Shown piece after piece: positions 50,195 to 58,233 of a DNA stretch of 64,000 bases. The translations under genes and the position numbers were made by a program. Within the stretch, counting starts at the first letter, position 1. Every line of letters starts with the position of its first letter. Below the pieces are notes generated by a model that had not been told where the DNA came from, made no database searches, and saw only the letters and a list, made by a program, of their open reading frames with translations. The stretch is from Gemmatimonadota bacterium (GTDB lineage Bacteria; Gemmatimonadota; Gemmatimonadetes; Gemmatimonadales; Gemmatimonadaceae): NCBI GenBank assembly GCA_016712265.1, contig JADJRJ010000028.1, positions 186,001 to 250,000 on the forward strand, read 5' to 3'.

Positions 50195-50701
50195 ATGTCG
50201 GCGCCGGCGGACGCCGAATGGGAACGGGTCCTCGCCACCTGGGGGCCGGCCCTGGTACGCCTGGCCAGGGCCTACACGTCAACAGCAGTTGATGCCGACG
50301 ACCTCATGCAGGAGATCTCGTTTGCCCTGTGGAAGGCGCTCCCCGGCTTTCGCCATGACTGTGCCGAGCGGACGTTCGTCTATCGGGTCGCGCACAATCG
50401 GGCGAGCAGCTGGCGCCGCACGCATGGGCGCCACCAACGCGACGAGGTGCTGGACGACCAGCTCGTGGATCCCGCCCCGTGGGCCGACGACCAGGTACAC
50501 GCCCGGGTGCGGGCCGACCGCCTGCGACACGCCGTGAGCCGGCTGCCGAGGTCGCTGCAACAAGTGGTGGTGCTCCGGCTCGAGGGACTGCACGACGCCG
50601 AGATCGGCGAGATTGTGGGAATCACCGAGGGCAATGTCGCCGTCCGGCTCACCCGGGCGCGCCAGATGCTGCGGAACCAACTGGGGGGCGACCCGACATG
50701 A
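50195..50701 (+). CDS. ECF-type RNA polymerase sigma factor
   Basis: A 168-residue sigma-70 family factor with region 2 (ALVRLARAYTSTAVDADDLMQEISFALWKALPGF) and region 4 (LPRSLQQVVVLRLEGLHDAEIGEIVGITEGNVAVRLTRARQMLR). It directs RNA polymerase to a specific promoter set. The downstream gene overlaps its stop (ATGA) and encodes a membrane protein, the usual place for an anti-sigma factor. The upstream amidohydrolase ends three bases before, which makes co-transcription likely. Its target promoters cannot be read from the sequence. Confidence 0.92.
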   Translation: MSAPADAEWERVLATWGPALVRLARAYTSTAVDADDLMQEISFALWKALPGFRHDCAERTFVYRVAHNRASSWRRTHGRHQRDEVLDDQLVDPAPWADDQVHARVRADRLRHAVSRLPRSLQQVVVLRLEGLHDAEIGEIVGITEGNVAVRLTRARQMLRNQLGGDPT

Positions 50702-51264
50702 TGACGAAGTTCACCGCCATCGCCGACGCCGACGACGAGTGGCTCAGCCTCAGCGACGAATGGAAGGCCGTGTCGGTCCCGGTGGATGTGGATGCACTTC
50801 GCCGGCGCGTTCGGAAGCAGTCGCGGCGGATGCGCCTGATGCTCGGGCTGGAAGTGCTCGTCACCCTGGGCGCCGTCGCCATGCTGATCTGGGGTGCGAG
50901 GGTTGCGGACACCTGGGAGGCCTGGCTGGTCATCGCCGGCCTGACGCTGTTCTCGGTCGTGACGTGGGCATTCAACGTTCGGAATCGCCGGGGCACCTGG
51001 CTCGCGGCGGCCGAGTCCCTCGAGGCGTACCAGACGCTGGAAATCGTGCGCCGGCGGCGGCGGTTGGCGGCGGCGACCTTCACCCGGCGCATGAGCCTGT
51101 TCGGCCTGGTGCCACTCACGGTCCTGACGATAGTCCGCTGGCGCGCGATGGAAGGGTCCGGATCTCCCCTCGGACTGGTGGTGTGTGTGGCCGCCATGGC
51201 CTATCTGGTGGTCTGGTGGGCCGTCGCCCGACGCCAGGAAAGGACGCTCAAGAGCGCAACGTGA
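50698..51264 (+). CDS. membrane protein, probable anti-sigma factor
   Basis: A 188-residue protein overlapping the sigma factor stop by four bases. A cytoplasmic N-terminal domain (about 1-45, DEWLSLSDEWKAVSVPVDVDALRRRVRKQSRR) is followed by two hydrophobic helices (about 50-85), a cytoplasmic charged segment (RRGTWLAAAESLEAYQTLEIVRRRRRLA) and two more (about 135-180). There is no HxxxCxxC zinc motif. Position and layout point to a membrane anti-sigma factor; similarity to a named family is not recognised. Confidence is for a real gene with this probable role. Confidence 0.6.
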   Translation: MMTKFTAIADADDEWLSLSDEWKAVSVPVDVDALRRRVRKQSRRMRLMLGLEVLVTLGAVAMLIWGARVADTWEAWLVIAGLTLFSVVTWAFNVRNRRGTWLAAAESLEAYQTLEIVRRRRRLAAATFTRRMSLFGLVPLTVLTIVRWRAMEGSGSPLGLVVCVAAMAYLVVWWAVARRQERTLKSAT

Positions 51265-51294
51265 GGGCGCGCCGGTCGTCTGTCTGGCGACCCC

Positions 51295-52686
51295 ATGCGT
51301 AAGAGCGCGCCCCACCCGACCCTGACCACCCCCGAACACGCCCCGGAGACCGTGGCGGTCGGAGACGTGCTCGCGGCCCTCTCCCACGCGCTCGACCTCA
51401 CCGAGGGGCAACCGCTGGGTCACTCGGTCCGCTCCTGCCTCATCGGCATGCGGCTCGGCGAGGCGGTGGGACTCGGCGCCGAGGCCCTCGGTGACCTGTA
51501 CCACGCCTTGTTGCTGAAGGACGCCGGCTGCTCCAGCAACGCGGCGCGGATCGCTTCGTTGTTCGGGTCCGACGACCAGGTCGTGAAGCCGCGGATGAAG
51601 GTCGTGGACTGGGATGATCGCATGCAGCTGGCACTGGCGACCTGGCGCCACAGCGGGATGCGCCAGTCGTTAGGTGCCCGGGTGCGGCACTTCGTCACGA
51701 TTGCGCGGCAGGAGTCAATGACCCGCGACCTCATTACCACGCGCTGTGAGCGTGGGGCGGAGATCGCGCGGCGGCTGGGTTTTTCTGCGGCGACGCAGTC
51801 GGCCATCCGGTCGCTGGACGAACACTGGAACGGTGGCGGGTATCCCGACGGACTCGCCGGCGAGGCCATTCCGCAGCTCGCGCGCATCCTCAACATCGCG
51901 CAGACCATTGAGGTGTACTGGGGGACCGAGGGGCCTGCGGGCGTGGATGCGATGCTGCAGGATCGCCGCGGCTCGTGGTTCGATCCCGCGCTGGTGGACG
52001 TCGCGCGCGACCAGCTGCGCGATCCCTGGTTCTGGCAGCAGGTCGCCGATCCGGAGGTCACGGCCCTGGTTGCCTCGATCGATCCGTTGCCGGCGGCGCG
52101 AACCTTGGGCGAGTCCGGACTCGACGCGGTAGCCGAGGCCTTTGCGGAGATCATTGACGCGAAATCCCCGTTCACCTTCCGGCATTCGTCCGGGGTGGCG
52201 CGGTATGCCGTGGTGATTGGCGAGCAGATGGGGCTGGATGCGGAGGCGAAGGTCCGGCTGCGACGGGCCGGCCTGCTGCACGATATCGGGAAGCTGGGGG
52301 TGTCCAACCGGATCCTCGACAAGAACGGCCCCCTGGATGCCGCCGAGCGCACGGCCATTGAGCAACACCCGCTGTTTACGTGGGAGATCCTGCGCCGGGT
52401 CACCTGCTTTGCCGACTTTGCCCGGCAGGCGGCCCAGCATCACGAGCGCCTGGACGGGACGGGGTACCCCTGGGGGATTGGTGCAGACGAGCTCGACCTG
52501 CCGTCGCGCATCCTGGCCGTGGCCGACACCTATGAGGCCGTCACGGCGAGTCGGCCCTATCGTCCGGGGATGAGCGTGGACGAGGCGCTGGCCGTCCTCG
52601 AGGCTCGCAAGTGGCGGCACCTGGACCCGCAGGCCATCGAGGCCCTGGCCTCCGTCGTGACCCGCCCGGAAGGCCAGGACCTCTGA
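51295..52686 (+). CDS. tandem HD-GYP protein (cyclic-di-GMP phosphodiesterase type)
   Basis: A 463-residue cytoplasmic protein with two HD-GYP modules. The C-terminal one (about 280-455) is complete: HSSGVARYAVVIGEQMG, LLHDIGKLG near residue 327, and HHERLDGTGYPWG near 382. The N-terminal one is degenerate: HALLLKDAG in place of HxxxxHDxG and DEHWNGGGYPDGLAG in place of HHERxDGxGYP. Complete HD-GYP domains hydrolyse cyclic di-GMP to GMP or act on cyclic GAMP. The degenerate copy may be regulatory. It lies 30 bases after the anti-sigma gene and may belong to the same transcript. Confidence 0.85.
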   Translation: MRKSAPHPTLTTPEHAPETVAVGDVLAALSHALDLTEGQPLGHSVRSCLIGMRLGEAVGLGAEALGDLYHALLLKDAGCSSNAARIASLFGSDDQVVKPRMKVVDWDDRMQLALATWRHSGMRQSLGARVRHFVTIARQESMTRDLITTRCERGAEIARRLGFSAATQSAIRSLDEHWNGGGYPDGLAGEAIPQLARILNIAQTIEVYWGTEGPAGVDAMLQDRRGSWFDPALVDVARDQLRDPWFWQQVADPEVTALVASIDPLPAARTLGESGLDAVAEAFAEIIDAKSPFTFRHSSGVARYAVVIGEQMGLDAEAKVRLRRAGLLHDIGKLGVSNRILDKNGPLDAAERTAIEQHPLFTWEILRRVTCFADFARQAAQHHERLDGTGYPWGIGADELDLPSRILAVADTYEAVTASRPYRPGMSVDEALAVLEARKWRHLDPQAIEALASVVTRPEGQDL

Positions 52687-52761
52687 TCGGTTGACGCCGC
52701 GGGCCAGGGGAGCAATTCTGGGCACGCCGGGTAACAGCACCCGGTTTCCCTGGAGGAGTCG

Positions 52762-55191
52762 ATGTCCCTGCGCACGAGGCTGGCCGCGCTGGCGTTCGTC
52801 CTGATTGCGCCCGCCGCCGTCAACGCGCAACGCGTGCGCGGGGTCGTGATCGAGTCGGATGGGACGACGCCGGCGGCCCATGTCGCCCTCCTCCTCGTGG
52901 ACAGCGCGGGAGCCCTTACCGCGCGCGGACAAACTGGTGGAAGCGGGAGCTTCGAGCTCGTCGCCCCCGCCCCGGGGTCGTATCGGCTGCGCGCCTTGCG
53001 TGTGGGCTTTGCGCCGACGGTCTCGGAGCTGTTGGTCCTCGGCCCCGAGGAGGTGCGCACCGTGCGGATCACGCTCGCCGGCCAGCGCGTGACCCTGCCG
53101 GCTGTGCAGGTGACCGATCGGGCGGCCTGCGGTAGCACACGCGGTACTGGCGGGACGCTGCTCGATGTGTGGGACCAGGCCCGCGCCGCGCTCCAGGGGG
53201 CGAGCCAGGCGCGAGGTGATGGCATAGCGGCGACCACGCGAGTGGCTTGGATGCGCTCCCAGCCGCTGCTCAACGACAGCGCCGCCCAGACCTGGTTCGA
53301 CCAACCGCGTGAAAGCAGCGTCGAAGCCTTTCGGAGCCGCAGTGCCGGGGAGCTCGTCCGTGAAGGATTCATGACGAGCGCGGGCGACTCGGTCGAGTTC
53401 CACGCCCCGGACGCCCAGGTCCTGCTCGATCCGGAGTTTGCAGCGTGGTATTGCTTCGGGCTGGTGGCACCGCCGGAGGACCATCGCGATTGGCTGGGGC
53501 TTTCGCTACGGGCCCAGGGTGCGGTCGAAGGTCGGGTCACGATCGAGGGGACGCTCTGGCTCACGCGGGCCGGGGCCTTGCAACACTTCGAATACCGCTA
53601 TGCCGGGATGGACAAGGTGTACGACGATGCCGAGCCGGGTGGCCGCGTCGACTTCATGCAGCTGCCCACCGGGCAGTGGATCGTCTCGCGTTGGATGCTG
53701 CGGATGGGCGAGGCCCTCACGGAAGTACGACGCCAAAGCGTGGGTCGCAACGAGAGTCGGTGGCGGCGCACGCGACTCGTCCGCATCGTGGAACGCGGCG
53801 CGTGGGTGAGTCGAGTGCAGCTGGCCGACGGACAGTTCGTGGAGCCGAACCGCAGCGTTGTGCGACTCATGCTCGCAGCTCCTGACCAGGGTGTCGAACA
53901 ACTGGCGGGCACCGACGTCTCGATTCCGGAGGACGCCTTCACTGCCCAAGCGTCCGAAACAGGGAGCGTCCTGCTCGAGGCGATCGGTCCCGGGCAGCAT
54001 CGCGTCCTGCTCCGCACCCCACTGATGCGTGACCTCGGGTTGGCACCAGAGACGACGTCGGTTGCGCTCCTTCCCTCTGTCCTTGAGCTGCGCCTCCCGG
54101 TCCCGACGCTCGCAACCCTCAGGCAGCGGATCTGCCCGGCCAATCCGCGCGATGCGGTGGCGGCGGGGCTGCTGCCCGCGGGGACCGCTGGTCCCTTGGT
54201 GGTCCGGCGTGCACAGGACGCGACGGGGGCCGGTGTGCCGGTTGTGGTCGACAGTGCGGGTCGTTGGCACGCGTGTGGCCTGTCCAGGAATGTGAGTTAT
54301 CTCCTGGCCGGGGGCACGAACACGGCTGCTGCCACGCGATTCCGGATTCCGCGAACGGTTGACCTGGCGCTGGTAGGCGTGCGCGGCGGACCTTCACTGG
54401 ACGTCGCCGCGACCCTTGCTCCCGCGCCAACCATCGAGGGTGATGGCGCTCGCCTGGTGGTCCGTGCGTTCGCGGCACGCGACTCGAGCCCCTTGCTTGA
54501 TGCGCAAGCGGTGCTCGATGACTCGTTGCTCGTGCGTCCAGCGGCCAACGGCGATTTGCGTTATCGCGCCTTGGCGCCCGGCGATCACCTCCTCACCGTG
54601 CGTCGACTCGGCCACTCCCCCTCGATCCAGACCGTGACGGTGGCGCTTGGCGAGCCGCTCGAGATGCAGGTGTACCTCGAGCGGTTGCCCCAGCTCATGT
54701 CGGAGGTGGTGGTGCGGGGGCGAACGCTTCGCGTGCCGACGAAGTTTGTGGACGTGCTCCGACGCACGGCGTCCGGGTGGGGTATGGTCTTTTCGCGCGA
54801 GGACTTCCAGAACGCCACCGATGTGAAGAATGTGTTGTGGAGAGTGCCGGGCGTCAGGGCCAGCGACAACGGCATCACGTTCCAGCGGTGTGCCGGCGAA
54901 TTGCCCGGGAACCTCCTCGCACAGGCTCAGGGTGGCGAGGCGGTGACGAGCACGACGGCGAGCACGGTGGGCGACACGCCGAGCACCTCCAAGGTGCAGG
55001 TGTATATCGATGGCGTGCGGGTGACGGCGATGGCCCCGGATCGGGGGAGCGATCCCATCACCACGGCGCTCAAGATGGTGCCGGTCCGCGACATCGAGTT
55101 CATGGAGGTCTACCGGGGGACGGCGCAGATCCCGGTGGAGTTCGTGAACGATGCCTGTGCGGTGATCGCCATCTGGACCCGGGCCTACTGA
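52762..55191 (+). CDS. exported protein with carboxypeptidase-like domains and a TonB plug but no barrel
   Basis: An 809-residue protein with a GGAGGA site five to six bases before the ATG and a Sec signal (MSLRTRLAALAFVLIAPAAVNAQ). Order of parts: a carboxypeptidase regulatory-like domain (24-115, RVRGVVIESDG), a long middle part with WLTRAGALQHFEYRYAG and LPTGQWIVSRWMLRMGEA, a second regulatory-like domain (about 565-640, DAQAVLDDSLLVRP, LAPGDHLLTVRRLGHSPS), then a plug-like segment with LWRVPGVRASDNGITF, KVQVYIDGVRV and IEFMEVYRGTAQIP and a stop right after it. The beta-barrel of a receptor is missing. It may be a periplasmic partner for outer-membrane receptors. No frameshift or remnant barrel follows. 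Confidence 0.72.
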   Translation: MSLRTRLAALAFVLIAPAAVNAQRVRGVVIESDGTTPAAHVALLLVDSAGALTARGQTGGSGSFELVAPAPGSYRLRALRVGFAPTVSELLVLGPEEVRTVRITLAGQRVTLPAVQVTDRAACGSTRGTGGTLLDVWDQARAALQGASQARGDGIAATTRVAWMRSQPLLNDSAAQTWFDQPRESSVEAFRSRSAGELVREGFMTSAGDSVEFHAPDAQVLLDPEFAAWYCFGLVAPPEDHRDWLGLSLRAQGAVEGRVTIEGTLWLTRAGALQHFEYRYAGMDKVYDDAEPGGRVDFMQLPTGQWIVSRWMLRMGEALTEVRRQSVGRNESRWRRTRLVRIVERGAWVSRVQLADGQFVEPNRSVVRLMLAAPDQGVEQLAGTDVSIPEDAFTAQASETGSVLLEAIGPGQHRVLLRTPLMRDLGLAPETTSVALLPSVLELRLPVPTLATLRQRICPANPRDAVAAGLLPAGTAGPLVVRRAQDATGAGVPVVVDSAGRWHACGLSRNVSYLLAGGTNTAAATRFRIPRTVDLALVGVRGGPSLDVAATLAPAPTIEGDGARLVVRAFAARDSSPLLDAQAVLDDSLLVRPAANGDLRYRALAPGDHLLTVRRLGHSPSIQTVTVALGEPLEMQVYLERLPQLMSEVVVRGRTLRVPTKFVDVLRRTASGWGMVFSREDFQNATDVKNVLWRVPGVRASDNGITFQRCAGELPGNLLAQAQGGEAVTSTTASTVGDTPSTSKVQVYIDGVRVTAMAPDRGSDPITTALKMVPVRDIEFMEVYRGTAQIPVEFVNDACAVIAIWTRAY

Positions 55192-55316
55192 CGGTCCCTG
55201 CAGGCCCGGGTGGCGGTCGACGGCGCGTCGCGCCCCTTGCCGAAGGGACGGGCGGAAGGCACGTTCTCCCACCGGCCGTCGGTGCCTAACGCCGACCCCC
55301 CTCGCTCCCCCGGACC

Positions 55317-55589
55317 GTGACCGATCGACACGAACGCCTGCGGCTGCTTGCCGCACGCCGCTTTCGCCTGGCCCTGGCGCTCACCGGCGCGATGATCGCG
55401 ATCTACTTCGGGTTCATCCTGGCCATTGCCTTCAACAAGGAACTGATGGGGTCGCTCGTGCGCCCCGGGCTCTCGCTGGGCATCCTGGCCGGCGCGCTGG
55501 TCATCGTGGCGTCGTGGCTCTTGACGCTGGTGTATGTCCGCTGGACGAACACGCACTATGACCACGCCATCAAGGAGCTGTCGCGATGA
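55317..55589 (+). CDS. DUF485 (YjcH-like) small membrane protein
   Basis: A 90-residue membrane protein with two helices (about 20-45 and 55-75), starting at a GTG. The motif FRLALALTGAMIAIYFGFILAIAFNKELMG followed by LGILAGALVIVASWLLTLVYVRWTN is that of DUF485 proteins, which nearly always precede acetate symporter genes (yjcH-actP pair). Its stop overlaps the start of the symporter gene by four bases. Confidence 0.9.
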   Translation: MTDRHERLRLLAARRFRLALALTGAMIAIYFGFILAIAFNKELMGSLVRPGLSLGILAGALVIVASWLLTLVYVRWTNTHYDHAIKELSR

Positions 55590-57163
55590 CGGCCTTCGTG
55601 CAGGCGGTGGCGGACTCCACCCGGCCGGTCACGCGCATCGGTGAGCCCAATGCGGTGGCGATGGCCTTCTTCTTCGTTTTCATCGCCATCACCCTGGGGA
55701 TCACGTATTGGGCGGCCCGGCGCACGCGAACCACCGAGGACTTTTACGCGGCGTCCCGCTCGATCACGGCGGGGCAGAACGGCTTTGCCCTGGCGGGCGA
55801 TTACATGAGTGCGGCGTCGTTCCTTGGCATCGCCGGGTTGGTCTCGACGACGGGGTTCGATGGCCTGATCTACTCCACCGGCTGGCTGGTGGGATGGCCG
55901 GTGGTCTTGTTCCTCATCGCCGAGCCGCTGCGCAACCTTGGCAAGTACACCTTTGCCGACGTGCTGACGGCGAGGCTGCGGCAGAAGCCGGTGCGGATTG
56001 CAGCGGCGATCGGGACGCTGGCGACGGTGATCTTCTACCTGATCGCCCAGATGGTCGGCGCAGGCGGGCTGATCCGGCTCATGTTCGGCCTGACATATGA
56101 GACGGCCGTGGTGATCGTCGGGGCGGCGATGATTGCGTACGTGTTGTTCGGTGGGATGATCGCGACGACCTGGGTGCAGATCGTGAAGGCGGTGTTGTTG
56201 TTGGGTGGGGCGACGATCCTGGCGGTGATGGTGCTGGCCAAGTTCGGCTATTCTCCGCTGGCCCTGTTTCGCGCCGCTGCGGCACAGTATGGCGACGCCG
56301 TCCTGGCACCCGGCAAGCAGGTGGCCAATCCGTGGGACGCGGTATCGTTAGGCATGGCCCTGATGTTCGGCACGGCGGGGCTGCCGCACATCCTCATGCG
56401 GTTCTACACCGTGCCCGACGCGAAGGCGGCGCGCACCTCGGTGTTTTATGCCACCGGCCTCATCGGGTTCTTCTACCTGATGACGTTCATCCTCGGATTT
56501 GGCGCCATGGTTCTCGTGGGCCCGGATGCCATTCGCGCCGTCGACAAGGGGGCCAACATGGCGGCCCCGTTGCTCGCCGAAACGCTGGGCGGGACGCCGT
56601 TCCTCGGGTTCATTGCCGCCGTGGCTTTTGCGACAATCCTCGCCGTTGTGGCGGGCCTGACCCTGTCCGGTGCCGCCGCGTTGTCGCATGACTTGTGGGT
56701 CAGCGTGGCCCGCAAGGGCGACGCGACGGCGCACGAGCAGCTGCGCGTCGCCCGCATCGCCACGGTGGCGTTAGGTATCGTGGCCGTGGCGCTGGGGATC
56801 ACGTTCAAGGGCCAGAATGTCGCGTTCATGGTGTCGTTGGCGTTTGCGATCGCCGCGAGCGCCAATTTCCCGGCCTTGCTGCTGTCGATCTTCTGGCGGC
56901 GCGCCACGACGCAGGGGATCACGGCGTCGATGGCCGTGGGGACCGCGAGTACCCTGTTGTTGATCTGGTTGTCGCCGACGATCCAAGTCGACATCCTCCA
57001 ACGGGAGGGGGCGTGGTTCGCGCTCAAGAACCCCGCGCTGGTCACAATCCCGCTCTCGTTTCTCACGGGGATCGTGGTGTCGTTGTTCACGAACGATCCG
57101 GCGGCCGTCAGCGGCTACGCCGAGGTAGAGCGACGCATGCATCTGGGTGAGCTACCCGGATGA
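55586..57163 (+). CDS. actP: cation/acetate symporter (sodium:solute symporter family)
   Basis: A 525-residue transporter with about 13 membrane helices. ActP-type signatures are EDFYAASRSITAGQNGFALAGDYMSAASFLG near residues 50-80, IAQMVGAGGLIRLMFG, VLFGGMIATTWVQIVKAVLLLGGA, and LPHILMRFYTVPDAKAARTSV. It takes up acetate or other short monocarboxylates with Na+ or H+. The pairing with DUF485 supports ActP over a general solute symporter. Two TTA leucine codons (SLGMA and TVALGIV) are both inside CGTTAGG. Confidence 0.9.
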   Translation: MTAFVQAVADSTRPVTRIGEPNAVAMAFFFVFIAITLGITYWAARRTRTTEDFYAASRSITAGQNGFALAGDYMSAASFLGIAGLVSTTGFDGLIYSTGWLVGWPVVLFLIAEPLRNLGKYTFADVLTARLRQKPVRIAAAIGTLATVIFYLIAQMVGAGGLIRLMFGLTYETAVVIVGAAMIAYVLFGGMIATTWVQIVKAVLLLGGATILAVMVLAKFGYSPLALFRAAAAQYGDAVLAPGKQVANPWDAVSLGMALMFGTAGLPHILMRFYTVPDAKAARTSVFYATGLIGFFYLMTFILGFGAMVLVGPDAIRAVDKGANMAAPLLAETLGGTPFLGFIAAVAFATILAVVAGLTLSGAAALSHDLWVSVARKGDATAHEQLRVARIATVALGIVAVALGITFKGQNVAFMVSLAFAIAASANFPALLLSIFWRRATTQGITASMAVGTASTLLLIWLSPTIQVDILQREGAWFALKNPALVTIPLSFLTGIVVSLFTNDPAAVSGYAEVERRMHLGELPG

Positions 57164-57279
57164 CGCTGACTGCCGCGGGCGTCGCCTGACGTTCGCGGTC
57201 GGGCGGTGGCGGCGCGAATCATCTGCTGTTCGGCCGGTTATTCTTGCTCTGACCTTCAGCTGACCACCCCTGACAGACC

Positions 57280-57642
57280 ATGGTCAAGATCACACTCGAC
57301 GGCGATGCGCTGCAGCTTGATGTGCAAGGCATGCACAAGTTCTGGGCCCTCAAGTCCACCTTGCGGATCCCCCTCGCGGACATCGTGAGCGTTCGTCGCG
57401 ACCCCGAGCGCGCCAGCGGTCCGCACGGGCTTCGCTTCCCGGGCACGCACCTGCCCGGGGTCTACTTTGCCGGGACGGCGTACCAGTCGGATCGTCGGCC
57501 GGACTTCTGGACCGTGCATGATCCCGAGAAGGCGATCGTGATCCAGTGCCAGGACACCGCCGCGTATGACGAGATCATTGTGGAGGTCGAGCACCCGGAT
57601 CACGACATCACGCTGATCACCCGCGCGCTGGCATCCCGGTGA
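57280..57642 (+). CDS. small PH-like (bacterial pleckstrin-homology) domain protein
   Basis: A 120-residue soluble protein of the type: VKITLDGDALQLDVQGMHKFWALKSTLRIPLADIVSVRRDPE, then GLRFPGTHLPGVYFAGTAY, FWTVHDPEKAIVIQCQDTAYDEIIVEVEHPD (spread over residues 85-110). The pattern L-P-G-V-x-x-A-G-T-[FY] and D-P-E-K-A-I-V-I is typical of a small bacterial family of PH-like domains. Function unknown; no membrane or export signal. It ends 27 bases before the convergent P460-like gene. Confidence 0.75.
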   Translation: MVKITLDGDALQLDVQGMHKFWALKSTLRIPLADIVSVRRDPERASGPHGLRFPGTHLPGVYFAGTAYQSDRRPDFWTVHDPEKAIVIQCQDTAAYDEIIVEVEHPDHDITLITRALASR

Positions 57643-57668
57643 AGGCGCGCACGTCGCGTTTGTGCCGA

Positions 57669-58190
57669 CTACGGGTGGCTGTCGTTCATCCGGACGTGAT
57701 CGATCCCGGCGCCGTGGCACCCCTGGCACGCCGTGCCGCGGCCAGCAATCCCGATTTGGGGTGAGCCGTCAGGCGCATAGTACGCCCAGAGCCATCCCCC
57801 GGTGCCTGCACTGGCTGACCCTCGCAGCTTGTACATGACGGCGTAGCGGTTCAACGCCCCACCGATGATGAGCTCCTTCACGATCAGGGAGCTGTCGGGA
57901 AAGCTCGCCCCCGCTCGCACCTTGCCGTTGGCATCCAGGAGGGTCGCGGCCCGCGCGTTGAACCGCGTGCGCAAACGCGCTTCCGCATGGCCGGATTGCA
58001 CGGATCGCAGCAGGGTGTCCGGGCGATTCTTGTAGTACGACCAACCGGTCGAGGCACGAGCCAACGCGCTCAGCGCGGCGTCGGTGATGTCGGTGGACCC
58101 GCTCGGCGGTGTCACGCCGCCCATGTCGTCGTCCGAGCCGCTGCACGCGATGACGAGCAAGAGGGCGGGGATGGCAAGGAGTTTGGTCAT
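57669..58190 (-). CDS. cytochrome P460-like haem lipoprotein
   Basis: A 173-residue lipoprotein (lipobox LLVIAC, Cys16). One C-terminal CxxCH haem-c motif is present (CQGCH, about residues 156-160), followed by DHVRMND. The rest (ARAATLLDANGKVRAGASFPDSSLIVKELI, YAVMYKLRGS, GGWLWAYYAPDG) matches the layout of cytochrome P460/P460-like domains, in which a haem c reacts with nitrogen compounds or acts in redox sensing. The lysine cross-link of true P460 cannot be checked here. It is the last of a minus-strand group with the two-component system. Confidence 0.7.
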   Translation of the reverse strand: MTKLLAIPALLLVIACSGSDDDMGGVTPPSGSTDITDAALSALARASTGWSYYKNRPDTLLRSVQSGHAEARLRTRFNARAATLLDANGKVRAGASFPDSSLIVKELIIGGALNRYAVMYKLRGSASAGTGGWLWAYYAPDGSPQIGIAGRGTACQGCHGAGIDHVRMNDSHP

Positions 58191-58233
58191 CTGTGGTCGG
58201 AGGTCAAACGGGCGACGTTAGGCGCCACGATGG

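Noticed and set aside
51715..53484. A 589-codon minus-strand frame opposite the HD-GYP gene and the start of the plug-only gene
   Set aside because: It is a GC-rich shadow frame. The plus-strand frames carry clear HD-GYP and signal/domain motifs.
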